From JANOYJ01 sp031373225 (GTDB taxonomy: Bacteria > Pseudomonadota > Alphaproteobacteria > Rhizobiales > Rhizobiaceae), in the NCBI GenBank assembly GCA_031373225.1, contig JANMMM010000230.1, positions 1 to 18,694 of the forward strand: 18,694 nt of DNA, in the 5' to 3' direction. The position numbers and the translations under genes are program-made. Under the pieces are notes generated by a model. The model worked only from the letters and a program-made list of their open reading frames with translations, was not told where the DNA came from and did no database searches. Of this stretch, positions 7,017 through 14,407 are shown piece by piece. The stretch's first letter is position 1. Each line of letters begins with the position of its first letter.

Positions 7017-7100
7017 TGCCTCTCCCCGAAGTGGGAGAGGACGCGATTTCTTAGGTTTGGCTCTTGCCAAGCCTTAGAAATCGCTGGTGAGGGGGTCCGC
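7017..7100 (+). repeat. Palindromic element B1 (forward), long covarying hairpin
   Basis: Order: hairpin CCTCTCCC/GGGAGAGG (7019-7026 with 7033-7040); long hairpin with arms GCGATTTCTTAGGTTTGGC (7043-7061) and GCCAAGCCTTAGAAATCGC (7066-7084) around loop TCTT; tail TGGTGAGGGGG (7085-7095), then TCCGCC. The 19-bp stem has one T.T mismatch at pair 10 and one G.T wobble. It lies 32 bases after the patatin stop codon. It resembles the right half of the composite element at 17891-17976, including the GGTGAGGGGG-(C/T)CCGCC end. Confidence 0.88.
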
Positions 7101-7139
7101 CCTCTCCGGAAAAGCGCCGGCCGCGCGCCGCCAGCCCAC

Positions 7140-7281
7140 TCCGCGCGTCTCCCCCTCACCAGCAAAAACTAAGACTTGGCAAGAGCCAGGCCTAAGTTTT
7201 TGCGTCCTCCCCCACCAAGGGGGAGGCAAAGCCTTGCGCCATCGCGGCTTGAAAATAACAGCGCAGGGGCGGCGAAAACAC
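7140..7281 (-). repeat. Palindromic element B2 (reverse) with trailing conserved segment
   Basis: Read on the forward strand: CACTCCGCG, CCCCCTCACC tail (7151-7160), long hairpin arms GCAAAAACTAAGACTTGGC (7162-7180) and GCCAGGCCTAAGTTTTTGC (7185-7203) around AAGA, then hairpin CCTCCCCC/GGGGGAGG (7206-7213 with 7219-7226, loop ACCAA). The 55 bases that follow, up to the MATE stop codon, match imperfectly the spacer between C1 and C2 (shared pieces include CATCGC, GAAA, GCAGG and AAAA in the same order). B1 and B2 face each other tail to tail across about 55 bases of GC-rich spacer that holds no gene. The region is a convergent gap, so the hairpins could also terminate transcripts of patatin and MATE. 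Confidence 0.85.
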
Positions 7282-8694
7282 CTACCCCAGCGTCGCAGCC
7301 TTGCCCGAAGAAAATGGTGAGTTCGCCGCCGCCGGAATCGGCTCTCCCGCTTCCGGCGGATTGCGCCGCTCAAGGTCCTTTATCACTCTGAAACACACTA
7401 TCGCCGCGCCGAGACCAAACAGCACCGCGCCCAGCCCCGACCCCGCCAACGCGCCCGTCGCGCCATACCAGGACGCCCCAAGCGACACGAACGGGATGAC
7501 GCCCAAGGTTGACCGGCCCCAGTTGGAGATCGTCGAATAGAGCGGGAAGCCGAGATTGTTGAATGCCGCGTTCGCCACAAACAGCATGCCGTTGAACAGG
7601 AAGCTGCCCGCCACGAACAGGCAGTAAAATCCGATCAGCTCGCGCGCCGCGCCGGTCGCGCCGAACGCGTCGCTGATCTGGTTCCGGAACAGCGCCAGAA
7701 GCAGCCAGACTGCCAGCACGTAGACGATGACCACAACAAAACTGTCGCGCATCGCCTGCTGTATCCGGTCAAAGCGCCGCGCCCCGAAATTCTGTCCAAG
7801 GATCGGCGCCACCGCGCCCGAAAGCGCGAAGATCGCGCCAAAGGCAACAGGTGTAAGTCTTCCGATAATTGCCCAGCCTGCGACAGCCGAGTCTCCAAAA
7901 GTTGAGATTGACGACGTGACCCAGGCGTTGCCGACGGGCGTCGCCAGCTGTGTCATCACCGCAGGAAGCCCGATGGCAAAGTATGGCCGGGAAGCGGTTC
8001 GGATGGTCTCCTTCGAGGGCCATGCCACCATATTGTGCACGCGGACCGCTCCGTAAAGCCCGATGCCAAGCAGCACAAAGCGCGAAATCACGGTCACAAT
8101 CGCGGCCCCGTCAATGCCGAGCTTGAAGACAAATATGAACAGCGGATCGAGCGCCGCAGTGACAGCCCCGGCGACCAGCGTCACATACATCGACCGCTTG
8201 GCGTCGCCCTTGGCGCGCAGAAGTCCCGCCGCGCTCATGCCCATCGCCATCACCGGCATCGACGGAATGACGATCCACATGAAGCGCACGGCAAGATCCA
8301 GCGTTCGCCCTTCAGCGCCCAAAAGCGCCGTCAATGGCCGGGCGAAGATCACCGCCAGGATCGACAGGACCAGCATGGAGACGCCCATCAGCCCCAGCCC
8401 CGCGCCGCCAAGCTCCGCCGCCATCGAACTGTCTCCGCGCCCCAGCGCCCGCGACACCTGCGCGGTGGTGGCAATCGAAAGACCGATGGCGACCGAAGTC
8501 AGAAAAAACATCAGCGTGCCGGAGTAGCCGATCGCCGCCGCCAGCTCCTGCTGGCCGAGCATGGAAATGTAGAGGAGGTTGAGCGCGTCCACGACAAACA
8601 CCGCCATCAGCCCCAGCGAGGAGGTCGCCGTCATCACCAGCACATGCCGCAGCGTTGACCCCGTGACAAATTTCGCCGTCTGCGCCTGATCCAA
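7282..8694 (-). CDS. MATE family multidrug/metabolite efflux transporter
   Basis: Inner-membrane antiporter of 470 residues, the normal length for a 12-helix MATE (multi antimicrobial extrusion) protein exporting cationic compounds with H+ or Na+. The sequence is hydrophobic throughout, with two repeated halves. The N-terminal half starts FVTGSTLRHVLVMTATSSLG and contains IGYSGTLMFFLTSVAIGLSI and ALGRGD; the second half has PVGNAWVTSSISTFGDSAVAG, whose LATPVGN segment is typical of the family. The chosen start is TTG at 8694, because no ATG lies before the first membrane helix, an AAGGCGG stretch lies about ten bases upstream, and the next Met would cut into helix 1. The last residues (SGKAATLG) and the stop codon lie at the edge of repeat element B2. 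It is divergent from pmbA (114-base gap) and has no obvious link to the lipid A genes. The substrate is unknown. Confidence 0.9.
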   Translation of the reverse strand: MDQAQTAKFVTGSTLRHVLVMTATSSLGLMAVFVVDALNLLYISMLGQQELAAAIGYSGTLMFFLTSVAIGLSIATTAQVSRALGRGDSSMAAELGGAGLGLMGVSMLVLSILAVIFARPLTALLGAEGRTLDLAVRFMWIVIPSMPVMAMGMSAAGLLRAKGDAKRSMYVTLVAGAVTAALDPLFIFVFKLGIDGAAIVTVISRFVLLGIGLYGAVRVHNMVAWPSKETIRTASRPYFAIGLPAVMTQLATPVGNAWVTSSISTFGDSAVAGWAIIGRLTPVAFGAIFALSGAVAPILGQNFGARRFDRIQQAMRDSFVVVIVYVLAVWLLLALFRNQISDAFGATGAARELIGFYCLFVAGSFLFNGMLFVANAAFNNLGFPLYSTISNWGRSTLGVIPFVSLGASWYGATGALAGSGLGAVLFGLGAAIVCFRVIKDLERRNPPEAGEPIPAAANSPFSSGKAATLG

Positions 8695-8808
8695 ACTGAC
8701 CGCCTTGCTTGTGACTCTTAAAGCCGCGCCCTATAGGCAAGCGCGGCGCTCCGCCCTATCTAAGGCTTTGCAGCGCAAAACCAACCCTGAAAGAAATGGC
8801 CGTCATTG

Positions 8809-10152
8809 ATGTCCGACCCACGCAATTCGCAGGAGCTTCTCACTTTCGCCGAAAGGCTTGTCAGCGCAGCCAAAAAGGCGGGTGCCAATGCTGCGGACGC
8901 AGTGGTGACGCGCAGCAGCTCAGTCAGCGTCTCAGTGCGCCTCGGCAAAGTCGAGGGGACCGAAGCCTCGGAAAGCGATGACTTCTCGCTGCGGGTTTTC
9001 AGCGGCAAAAAAGTCGCCAGCATTTCCGCCAGCGCCGGTTCAGACCCGGACGCCTTGGCCGAGCGCGCCGTCGCCATGGCGAAGGCGGCGCCTGAGGATG
9101 AATTCCAATCGCTCGCCGCCAGCGAACATCTGGTGCGCAGCCCGCGCGACCTCGATCTTTTCGATGGCACGCAGGTCAGTTCCGAGGCGCTGACCGAAGC
9201 CGCTCTCGCGCAGGAGGCGGCGGCGCTCGCCGTGGCCGGTATCACAAACTCCGGCGGCAGCTCCGCCAGCGCCGGCTTCGGCGGCATGGTTCTGGTGACT
9301 TCGGACGGCTTTGCCGGTCACTATATCGGCTCCCGCTTCGGCCGCGGCGTCTCGGTGATCGCGGGCGAGGGCACCGGCATGGAGCGCGACTATGAATATT
9401 CCTCGCGCATCCATTTCGCCGAGCTGGAAGACCCGGAAACCATTGGCCGTAAAGCCGCCGAGCGCGCCGTCCGCCGCCTCGCTCCACGCAAGGTGAAAAC
9501 CGGTCCTGTGAATGTCGTGCTCGATCCACGCGTTGCGCGCGGCTTTGCCAGTCATTTGGCCGGCGCCATCAACGGCGCGGCCATTGCCCGGAAGACAAGT
9601 TTCCTCAAAGAAATGATGGGGGAACAGATTTTCCCCAAGGGCATGTATTTCACCGACGACCCGCTGAAAATGCGCGGCTCCGCCTCCCGGCCTTTCGACG
9701 GCGAAGGCATTGAAGGCAAAGCCATGGCCTTTGTCGAGGACGGCGTCCTGAAATCATGGACACTGTCAACGGCGACAGCGCGCGAGCTTGGCTTGACCAC
9801 CAACGGCAGAGGCGTGCGCGGCGGCTCGACTGTCTCGCCCTCCACCACCAACTTCGCTTTGGAGCCGGGGGACATTTCCCCTGAAGACCTGATCCGCAGC
9901 ATCGGAACCGGCCTCTATGTCACCGAAGTGATCGGCCACGGCGTCAACATGGTCACCGGCGAATACAGCCGCGGCGCATCGGGCTACTGGATCGAAAATG
10001 GCGAGCTGACTTTTCCTGTGTCGGAAGTCACCGTCGCCGGAAACCTCAAGGACATGTTCATGAGCCTCGTTGCGGCAAATGACATTGACCGCAGCTTCGG
10101 CACAGCCTCTCCGACCTTGGCCATCACCGGGATGACGCTGGCCGGTGACTGA
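8809..10152 (+). CDS. pmbA: TldE/PmbA-family metalloprotease subunit
   Basis: Cytoplasmic protein of 447 residues, homologous to TldE (PmbA), the partner of TldD. In E. coli the TldD-TldE heterodimer is a protease that matures microcin B17 and degrades CcdA; TldE itself lacks the active-site metal ligands. Features include an N-terminal AERLVSAAKKAGANAADAVV segment, RLGKVEGTEASESDDFSLRV, the central VVLDPRVARGFASHLAGAIN, and a C-terminal half with RGGSTVSPSTTNFALEPGD and EVIGHGVNMVTGEYSRGASG, all typical of PmbA. The HExxH motif of TldD is absent, consistent with the TldE side. ATG 8809 is preferred to the TTG directly before it. It heads the run pmbA-cysQ-DUF4170-DUF374-waaA-lpxK and overlaps cysQ by 8 bases, a neighbourhood I recall from other Rhizobiales. 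No tldD is in the window. Confidence 0.9.
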   Translation: MSDPRNSQELLTFAERLVSAAKKAGANAADAVVTRSSSVSVSVRLGKVEGTEASESDDFSLRVFSGKKVASISASAGSDPDALAERAVAMAKAAPEDEFQSLAASEHLVRSPRDLDLFDGTQVSSEALTEAALAQEAAALAVAGITNSGGSSASAGFGGMVLVTSDGFAGHYIGSRFGRGVSVIAGEGTGMERDYEYSSRIHFAELEDPETIGRKAAERAVRRLAPRKVKTGPVNVVLDPRVARGFASHLAGAINGAAIARKTSFLKEMMGEQIFPKGMYFTDDPLKMRGSASRPFDGEGIEGKAMAFVEDGVLKSWTLSTATARELGLTTNGRGVRGGSTVSPSTTNFALEPGDISPEDLIRSIGTGLYVTEVIGHGVNMVTGEYSRGASGYWIENGELTFPVSEVTVAGNLKDMFMSLVAANDIDRSFGTASPTLAITGMTLAGD

Positions 10153-10960
10153 TTTGCCTTTCCTGCAAGACGACCTTGATTTGCTCCGGTTCGCCGGGGC
10201 AAGGGCTGCGGCAATCGCGATGCGCCATTTCAACACCAAGCTCGACGTGCGCTGGAAAGACGGCTTGTCGCCGGTGACAAACGCCGACATGGAAGTGGAC
10301 GACTACCTCAAGCAAACCCTGCTCGCCGCCCGTCCGGCCTATGGCTGGCTCAGTGAGGAAACGGCGGATTCGCCTGAGCGGCTTTCGGCGCGCCGCACAT
10401 TCGTTGTCGATCCGATTGACGGCACCCGCGCCTTCATCGCGGGCAAGGATGTCTGGTGCGTGTCCATCGCAATTGTCGAGAACAACCGGTCGGTCGCCGG
10501 ATATTTGAACTGTCCTGTGCGCAAGGAAGAATTCACAAGCACTGCAGGCAGTGGCGCGCGTCTGAATGGCAAGCCTATGGCCGAACTTGCACAGCATCAA
10601 CCCATCCGCCTGTCAGCAGCAAAGCCTTTGCTGGCGGCTCTCCCGACGGCGTTTGCGGCCAAATGCGCCTTTCGGCCAAATGTGCCGTCGCTCGCCTACC
10701 GCATCGCCATGATTGCGGCGGGGGCGCTGGACGGAACGATTGTGAAGCCAAATTCGCACGACTGGGACCTTGCCGCATCGGAGCTCATCTTGCGAGAATG
10801 CGGCGGCGCGCTGTATGATCTGCAAGGAGCAACGCCGCCTTTCGCCACGGCCAATCCAGCGCATGGTGGCTTGGTGGCAGGCAGCAGTCACGTTCTGAGC
10901 GCCCTGGTGGATGCGGCAAAATTTGCCGCCTCGGCCTTGTCCCCGGCCGTGGCGTCGTAA
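10145..10960 (+). CDS. cysQ: Inositol monophosphatase-family phosphatase, CysQ-like
   Basis: Mg2+-dependent, lithium-sensitive-type phosphatase of 271 residues. The best match is 3'(2'),5'-bisphosphate nucleotidase (CysQ), which recycles PAP from sulfate assimilation; inositol-1-phosphatase is the alternative. Metal-binding motifs are visible: LSEET (69-73), DPIDGTRAFIAG (89-100) and HDWDLAASE (205-213). GTG at 10145 overlaps the pmbA stop by 8 bases; a TTG nearby is the only other early start. It is translationally close-coupled to pmbA and 36 bases before the DUF4170 gene. Whether it acts on PAP or another phosphate ester cannot be decided here. Its place beside lipid A genes is conserved in related bacteria as recalled, but the reason is unknown. 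Confidence 0.85.
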   Translation: MTDLPFLQDDLDLLRFAGARAAAIAMRHFNTKLDVRWKDGLSPVTNADMEVDDYLKQTLLAARPAYGWLSEETADSPERLSARRTFVVDPIDGTRAFIAGKDVWCVSIAIVENNRSVAGYLNCPVRKEEFTSTAGSGARLNGKPMAELAQHQPIRLSAAKPLLAALPTAFAAKCAFRPNVPSLAYRIAMIAAGALDGTIVKPNSHDWDLAASELILRECGGALYDLQGATPPFATANPAHGGLVAGSSHVLSALVDAAKFAASALSPAVAS

Positions 10961-10996
10961 TACAAGCGGCCGGTCATAAGAATTCAGGAGAGCAAA

Positions 10997-11242
10997 GTGG
11001 GTGAGAACACAACAGGCAAGCAACTGCTGCATCTTGTTTTCGGCGGCGAGCTGACATCTCTCAAAGGCTCGGAGTTCCGCGATCTGTCCGCCCTCGACAT
11101 TGTCGGCGTCTATCCCGACTACGCATCGGCGGCGCAGGCCTGGAAGGCAAAGGCGCAGGCGACTGTGGACAATGCGCATATGCGCTACTACGTCGTGCAC
11201 CTTCACCGGCTGCTCAACCCCGACCAAGGCAATGCGGGCTAG
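10997..11242 (+). CDS. DUF4170 domain small protein
   Basis: Small soluble protein of 81 residues without signal peptide or membrane segment. The sequence QLLHLVFGGELTSLKGSEF followed by LDIVGVYPDYASAAQAWKAK and ending MRYYVVHLHRLLNPD matches the DUF4170 family as I recall it from Alphaproteobacteria. The GTG start at 10997 is supported by an AGGAGAG ribosome-binding site at 10986-10992. It lies between cysQ and the DUF374 acyltransferase within the lipid A run; the constant association with waaA and lpxK suggests a role tied to envelope lipid synthesis, but no function is known. Confidence 0.85.
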   Translation: MGENTTGKQLLHLVFGGELTSLKGSEFRDLSALDIVGVYPDYASAAQAWKAKAQATVDNAHMRYYVVHLHRLLNPDQGNAG

Positions 11243-11347
11243 TGCTTTTGAGCGGTTGCCGCTAAGAAAGCGTGCCGGAGCGTGCCGGTGTCAGACCGAT
11301 TCGGGAATGGCGGACAGGCGTTTTCATCGGGCAGCGGGCAAGCATGA

Positions 11348-12067
11348 ATGCGTCAGATTTGGCGTAAAACAGTGAGGCGGTTGGGCCGGCAGCCATGGCT
11401 TCAGGGACTGCTTGCCAATTGCGTGTGGCTGGCGCTCAGTTTCGTGCACCGCACGAATCCGCTTCGCCCGGAGACCTTTGAAATTCATAAGCGGATTGAT
11501 GCTGACAAGCCCCTCATATTTGCTCTGTGGCATGGCCAGCATCTCATGATGCCCTTTGCATCGCCCAAGGGACTGCCTGTCGCAACGATGCTGTCGCGCA
11601 GCGCCGACGCGGAAATCAACGCGCGTGTGATTGCGAAATTAGGCATGGAAACCGTGCGCGGTTCCGGCGGCAGGGATAAAATGCAGCGGCCCGGCAAGGG
11701 AGGCGCACAGGCGCTGATCCTGATGAAGAAGGCATTGGAGCGCGGCGCCTCCGTTGTCATGATCGCAGACATCTCCAAATCTTCTCCGCGCATCGCCGGC
11801 GAGGGTGTCATTCAATTGGCGCGGCTTTCCGGACGGCCCATTCTGCCTGTCGCCTATGCCTCCAGTCGCGCGGTGACTTTTCAAAAAAGCTGGGACAAGA
11901 CCCGTCTGGCGCTGCCGTTTGGGAAAGCCGTTGTTTGCGCGGGAGAGCCGCTGCTCATTTCTGAAAACGCCGGCCCTGAGGAAATCGAAACGGCGCGCCT
12001 TCAGCTCACTGCGAGCCTGAACGGCGCGACGGAGCGCGCTTATGCACTGGTGGGGGCCAGGCCATGA
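11348..12067 (+). CDS. DUF374 lysophospholipid-type acyltransferase family protein
   Basis: Predicted membrane-associated acyltransferase of 239 residues. It has an N-terminal hydrophobic segment (LQGLLANCVWLALSFVH) and the DUF374 signatures FALWHGQHLMMPF, MLSRSADAEINARVIAKLGM, TVRGSGGRDK and ARLSGRPILPVAYASSRAV. The histidine of LWHGQH and downstream acidic residue correspond to the HX4D-like active site of glycerolipid acyltransferases, though the spacing is unusual. It starts about 105 bases after the DUF4170 gene and overlaps waaA by four bases (ATGA), so it is translated together with the Kdo transferase. The position suggests a lipid A or Kdo-lipid acyl modification; this is inference, and the substrate is unknown. 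A nearby ATG at 11344 is out of frame. Confidence 0.85.
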   Translation: MRQIWRKTVRRLGRQPWLQGLLANCVWLALSFVHRTNPLRPETFEIHKRIDADKPLIFALWHGQHLMMPFASPKGLPVATMLSRSADAEINARVIAKLGMETVRGSGGRDKMQRPGKGGAQALILMKKALERGASVVMIADISKSSPRIAGEGVIQLARLSGRPILPVAYASSRAVTFQKSWDKTRLALPFGKAVVCAGEPLLISENAGPEEIETARLQLTASLNGATERAYALVGARP

Positions 12068-13389
12068 GCATAGGCTGGGCCCGCTCGGTTTTGACGGTGT
12101 ACCGCTGGGGCGGCGCTTTGGCCTATCCGGCCGTCGGCGCCTATCTCGCCCTGCGCACCAGCCGTGGCAAGGAAGACCGCAGCCGCGTCAGGGAGCGCTA
12201 TGGACGCAGCACGGTCACGCGCCCTGAAGGGCCACTTGTCTGGCTGCACGCGGCCAGCGTGGGTGAGACAACCGCCGTCATACCGCTGCTGGAATATTTG
12301 AGCTCTCTGTCCATTTCAGTGGTCCTCACCACCGGTACGGTGACCTCTGCCCGCATGGCTTCCGACAGGCTCGGCGACAACGTCATCCACCAATATGTGC
12401 CGCTGGACCTGAAACCGGCGGTCAGCCGTTTTCTCTCCCATTGGGAGCCGGATCTGGCCATCATCGCCGAATCTGAAATCTGGCCAATGACAATCCTGGA
12501 GCTTGGCGCGCGCCGCGTGCCTCAGGTTCTGGTCAATGGCCGTCTCTCTGACCGCTCTTTCGCCTCATGGCAGCGGCGCAGTTACCTCGCCGAGGCGCTG
12601 TTCGAGAACCTGTCGCTCGTGGTCGCCCAGTCCGAGCTCGACGCGTTCCGCTTCCGCGAACTTGGGGCAAGGCCGGTTGTCGTGGCGGGCAATTTGAAGG
12701 TGGACACCCTGCCGCCGCCCGCCGACGAGGCCGAGGTTCTGCGCCTGCAAATGCAGATCGGCGACCGCAAGACCTGGGCCGCGATCTCCACCCATGACGG
12801 CGAAGAGGAGATTGCCGCCGATGTCCACGCCATGCTGGCCCGCCGCCACAAGGGGCTTTTGTCGATCATTGTGCCCAGACATCCCGCCAGGGCGGGCGCG
12901 GTCGAGGATATGCTGAAAGGCAAGGGCCTGACTGTTGCACGCCGCAGCCGCAGGGACAGCATTTCACCTGAAGTCTCTGTCTACCTCGGCGACACAATCG
13001 GCGAGATGGGGCTTTACCTGCGCCTGACCGAAGTCGCCTTCGTCGGCCGCTCGATGACGGCGGCAGGCGGTCAGAACCCGATTGAGCCAGCGGCGCTAGG
13101 CACGGCGGTGCTGGCGGGACAGAATGTGCAGAACTTCCGCGAAGCCTACCGCAGCCTGATCGCCAGCGGTGCCGCAAAGCTCGTCAAGGACAAGGAGACG
13201 CTGGCCGCCAGCGTCAATTACTTGTTCAACAATCCGGCCTCGCGCCGGGAAATGATCGCTGCGGCGCAGGTCGCCCTGCACAATATGGGCGGCGCCCTGT
13301 CGCGCACGCTTGTGCACCTTGAGCCTTACATCCAGCCGCTGATCGTCAAGGCGCAGCTGGAAAACATGCACGGAAAGAAGAAAGCATGA
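12064..13389 (+). CDS. waaA: 3-deoxy-D-manno-octulosonic acid (Kdo) transferase WaaA/KdtA
   Basis: Inner-membrane, cytoplasm-facing GT30 glycosyltransferase that moves Kdo from CMP-Kdo onto lipid IVA. The 441-residue length is usual. An N-terminal anchor (about 8-30) is followed by WLHAASVGETTAVIPLLEYL, where Glu68 is the expected catalytic base. Then come LTTGTVTSARMA, QYVPLDLKPAVSRFL and IIAESEIWPMTILEL, and in the second domain FVGRSMTAAGGQNPIEPAAL, the nucleotide-sugar binding region. It overlaps the upstream acyltransferase and the downstream lpxK by ATGA junctions (four bases each), which indicates coupled translation of three lipid A genes. Whether it adds one or two Kdo residues cannot be read from sequence. 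Confidence 0.96.
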   Translation: MSIGWARSVLTVYRWGGALAYPAVGAYLALRTSRGKEDRSRVRERYGRSTVTRPEGPLVWLHAASVGETTAVIPLLEYLSSLSISVVLTTGTVTSARMASDRLGDNVIHQYVPLDLKPAVSRFLSHWEPDLAIIAESEIWPMTILELGARRVPQVLVNGRLSDRSFASWQRRSYLAEALFENLSLVVAQSELDAFRFRELGARPVVVAGNLKVDTLPPPADEAEVLRLQMQIGDRKTWAAISTHDGEEEIAADVHAMLARRHKGLLSIIVPRHPARAGAVEDMLKGKGLTVARRSRRDSISPEVSVYLGDTIGEMGLYLRLTEVAFVGRSMTAAGGQNPIEPAALGTAVLAGQNVQNFREAYRSLIASGAAKLVKDKETLAASVNYLFNNPASRREMIAAAQVALHNMGGALSRTLVHLEPYIQPLIVKAQLENMHGKKKA

Positions 13390-14405
13390 CCAGCGAAGCG
13401 CCGCCCTTCTGGTGGGAGAGCGCCGACTGGCGCGCGCTGCTTCTGGCGCCGTTCTCCGCGCTCTACGGATTTGCGGCTGAGAAGCGGTTGCTCGGCGCCA
13501 AGTCGCCCAAGATTGACCTTCCGGTTCTGTGCGTCGGCAATTTCACCGTCGGCGGCGGCGGCAAGACGCCGACTGTTCTGGCGCTGGCGAAACATGCCGC
13601 CGCGATGGGCCTGAAACCAGGCATCCTGACGCGCGGATATGGCGGAACCGAAAAAGGTCCGCACTTGGTGGACGAAACAAAAGACAGCGCCGATCATGTC
13701 GGCGACGAGCCTCTGCTCATGGCCTTCACCGCGCCCGTTGCCGTTTCCCGCAACCGGTTGAAGGGCGCTGAGCTACTGAAGCGCCACGGCTGCGATCTCA
13801 TCATCATGGATGACGGCTTTCAGAGCGCCCGTCTGCATGCCGACTGCAATCTGCTTGTCGTCGACGCGCGGCGCGGCATTGGCAACGGCCACGTCATTCC
13901 CGCCGGCCCGCTGCGCGCACCGCTTCTGGCACAGATGCGCAAGACGGATGCGCTTTTGGTCATCGGCGGGTCTGACAGGGCCGAACCTGTGGTGCGCGCC
14001 GCCGCCCGCGCTGCAAAGCCAATGTTTGCGGCGCGGATCAAATGGGACGATGAGGCGACCATCCGGGGCCGCCGCTTCCTCGCCTTCGCCGGCCTTGCCG
14101 ATCCGGACAAATTCTTCGACACTCTGCAGGAATCCGGCGCTTGGGTCTCCTTGACCCGCAGTTTCCCGGATCATTACCATTACAGCGACGACGACATTCA
14201 GGAACTGATGCAGACCGCCGAGTCCGGCGGGCTCACTTTGGTGACCACCGAGAAAGACGCCGTGCGCTTTGTGCGCGGCTCTGCGGCGGCGCAGCGGCTG
14301 GCTGACTCAACCATGGTGTTCCAGATTGAAATCGCCTTTGACGAGGAAAACACCGCATCGCAGCTGCTTCAGGGCACACTCGACCGCTTCCGTCTGCGCG
14401 GCTGA
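13386..14405 (+). CDS. lpxK: Tetraacyldisaccharide 4'-kinase LpxK
   Basis: Inner-membrane kinase of 339 residues that phosphorylates the 4' position of the tetraacyl disaccharide to make lipid IVA, the substrate of WaaA. The N-terminal segment WRALLLAPFSALYGFAA is the membrane anchor. The P-loop is VGNFTVGGGGKTPTVLALAK (Walker A at about 57-61), followed by DHVGDEPLLMA and the catalytic/metal region IIMDDGFQSARLHADCNLLV. RGIGNGHVIPAGPLRAP and TTEKDAVRF are further family signatures. It starts inside the waaA stop (ATGA) and ends two bases from the stop codon of the convergent acyltransferase gene, so no terminator fits between them. Confidence 0.96.
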   Translation: MTSEAPPFWWESADWRALLLAPFSALYGFAAEKRLLGAKSPKIDLPVLCVGNFTVGGGGKTPTVLALAKHAAAMGLKPGILTRGYGGTEKGPHLVDETKDSADHVGDEPLLMAFTAPVAVSRNRLKGAELLKRHGCDLIIMDDGFQSARLHADCNLLVVDARRGIGNGHVIPAGPLRAPLLAQMRKTDALLVIGGSDRAEPVVRAAARAAKPMFAARIKWDDEATIRGRRFLAFAGLADPDKFFDTLQESGAWVSLTRSFPDHYHYSDDDIQELMQTAESGGLTLVTTEKDAVRFVRGSAAAQRLADSTMVFQIEIAFDEENTASQLLQGTLDRFRLRG

Positions 14406-14407
14406 GT

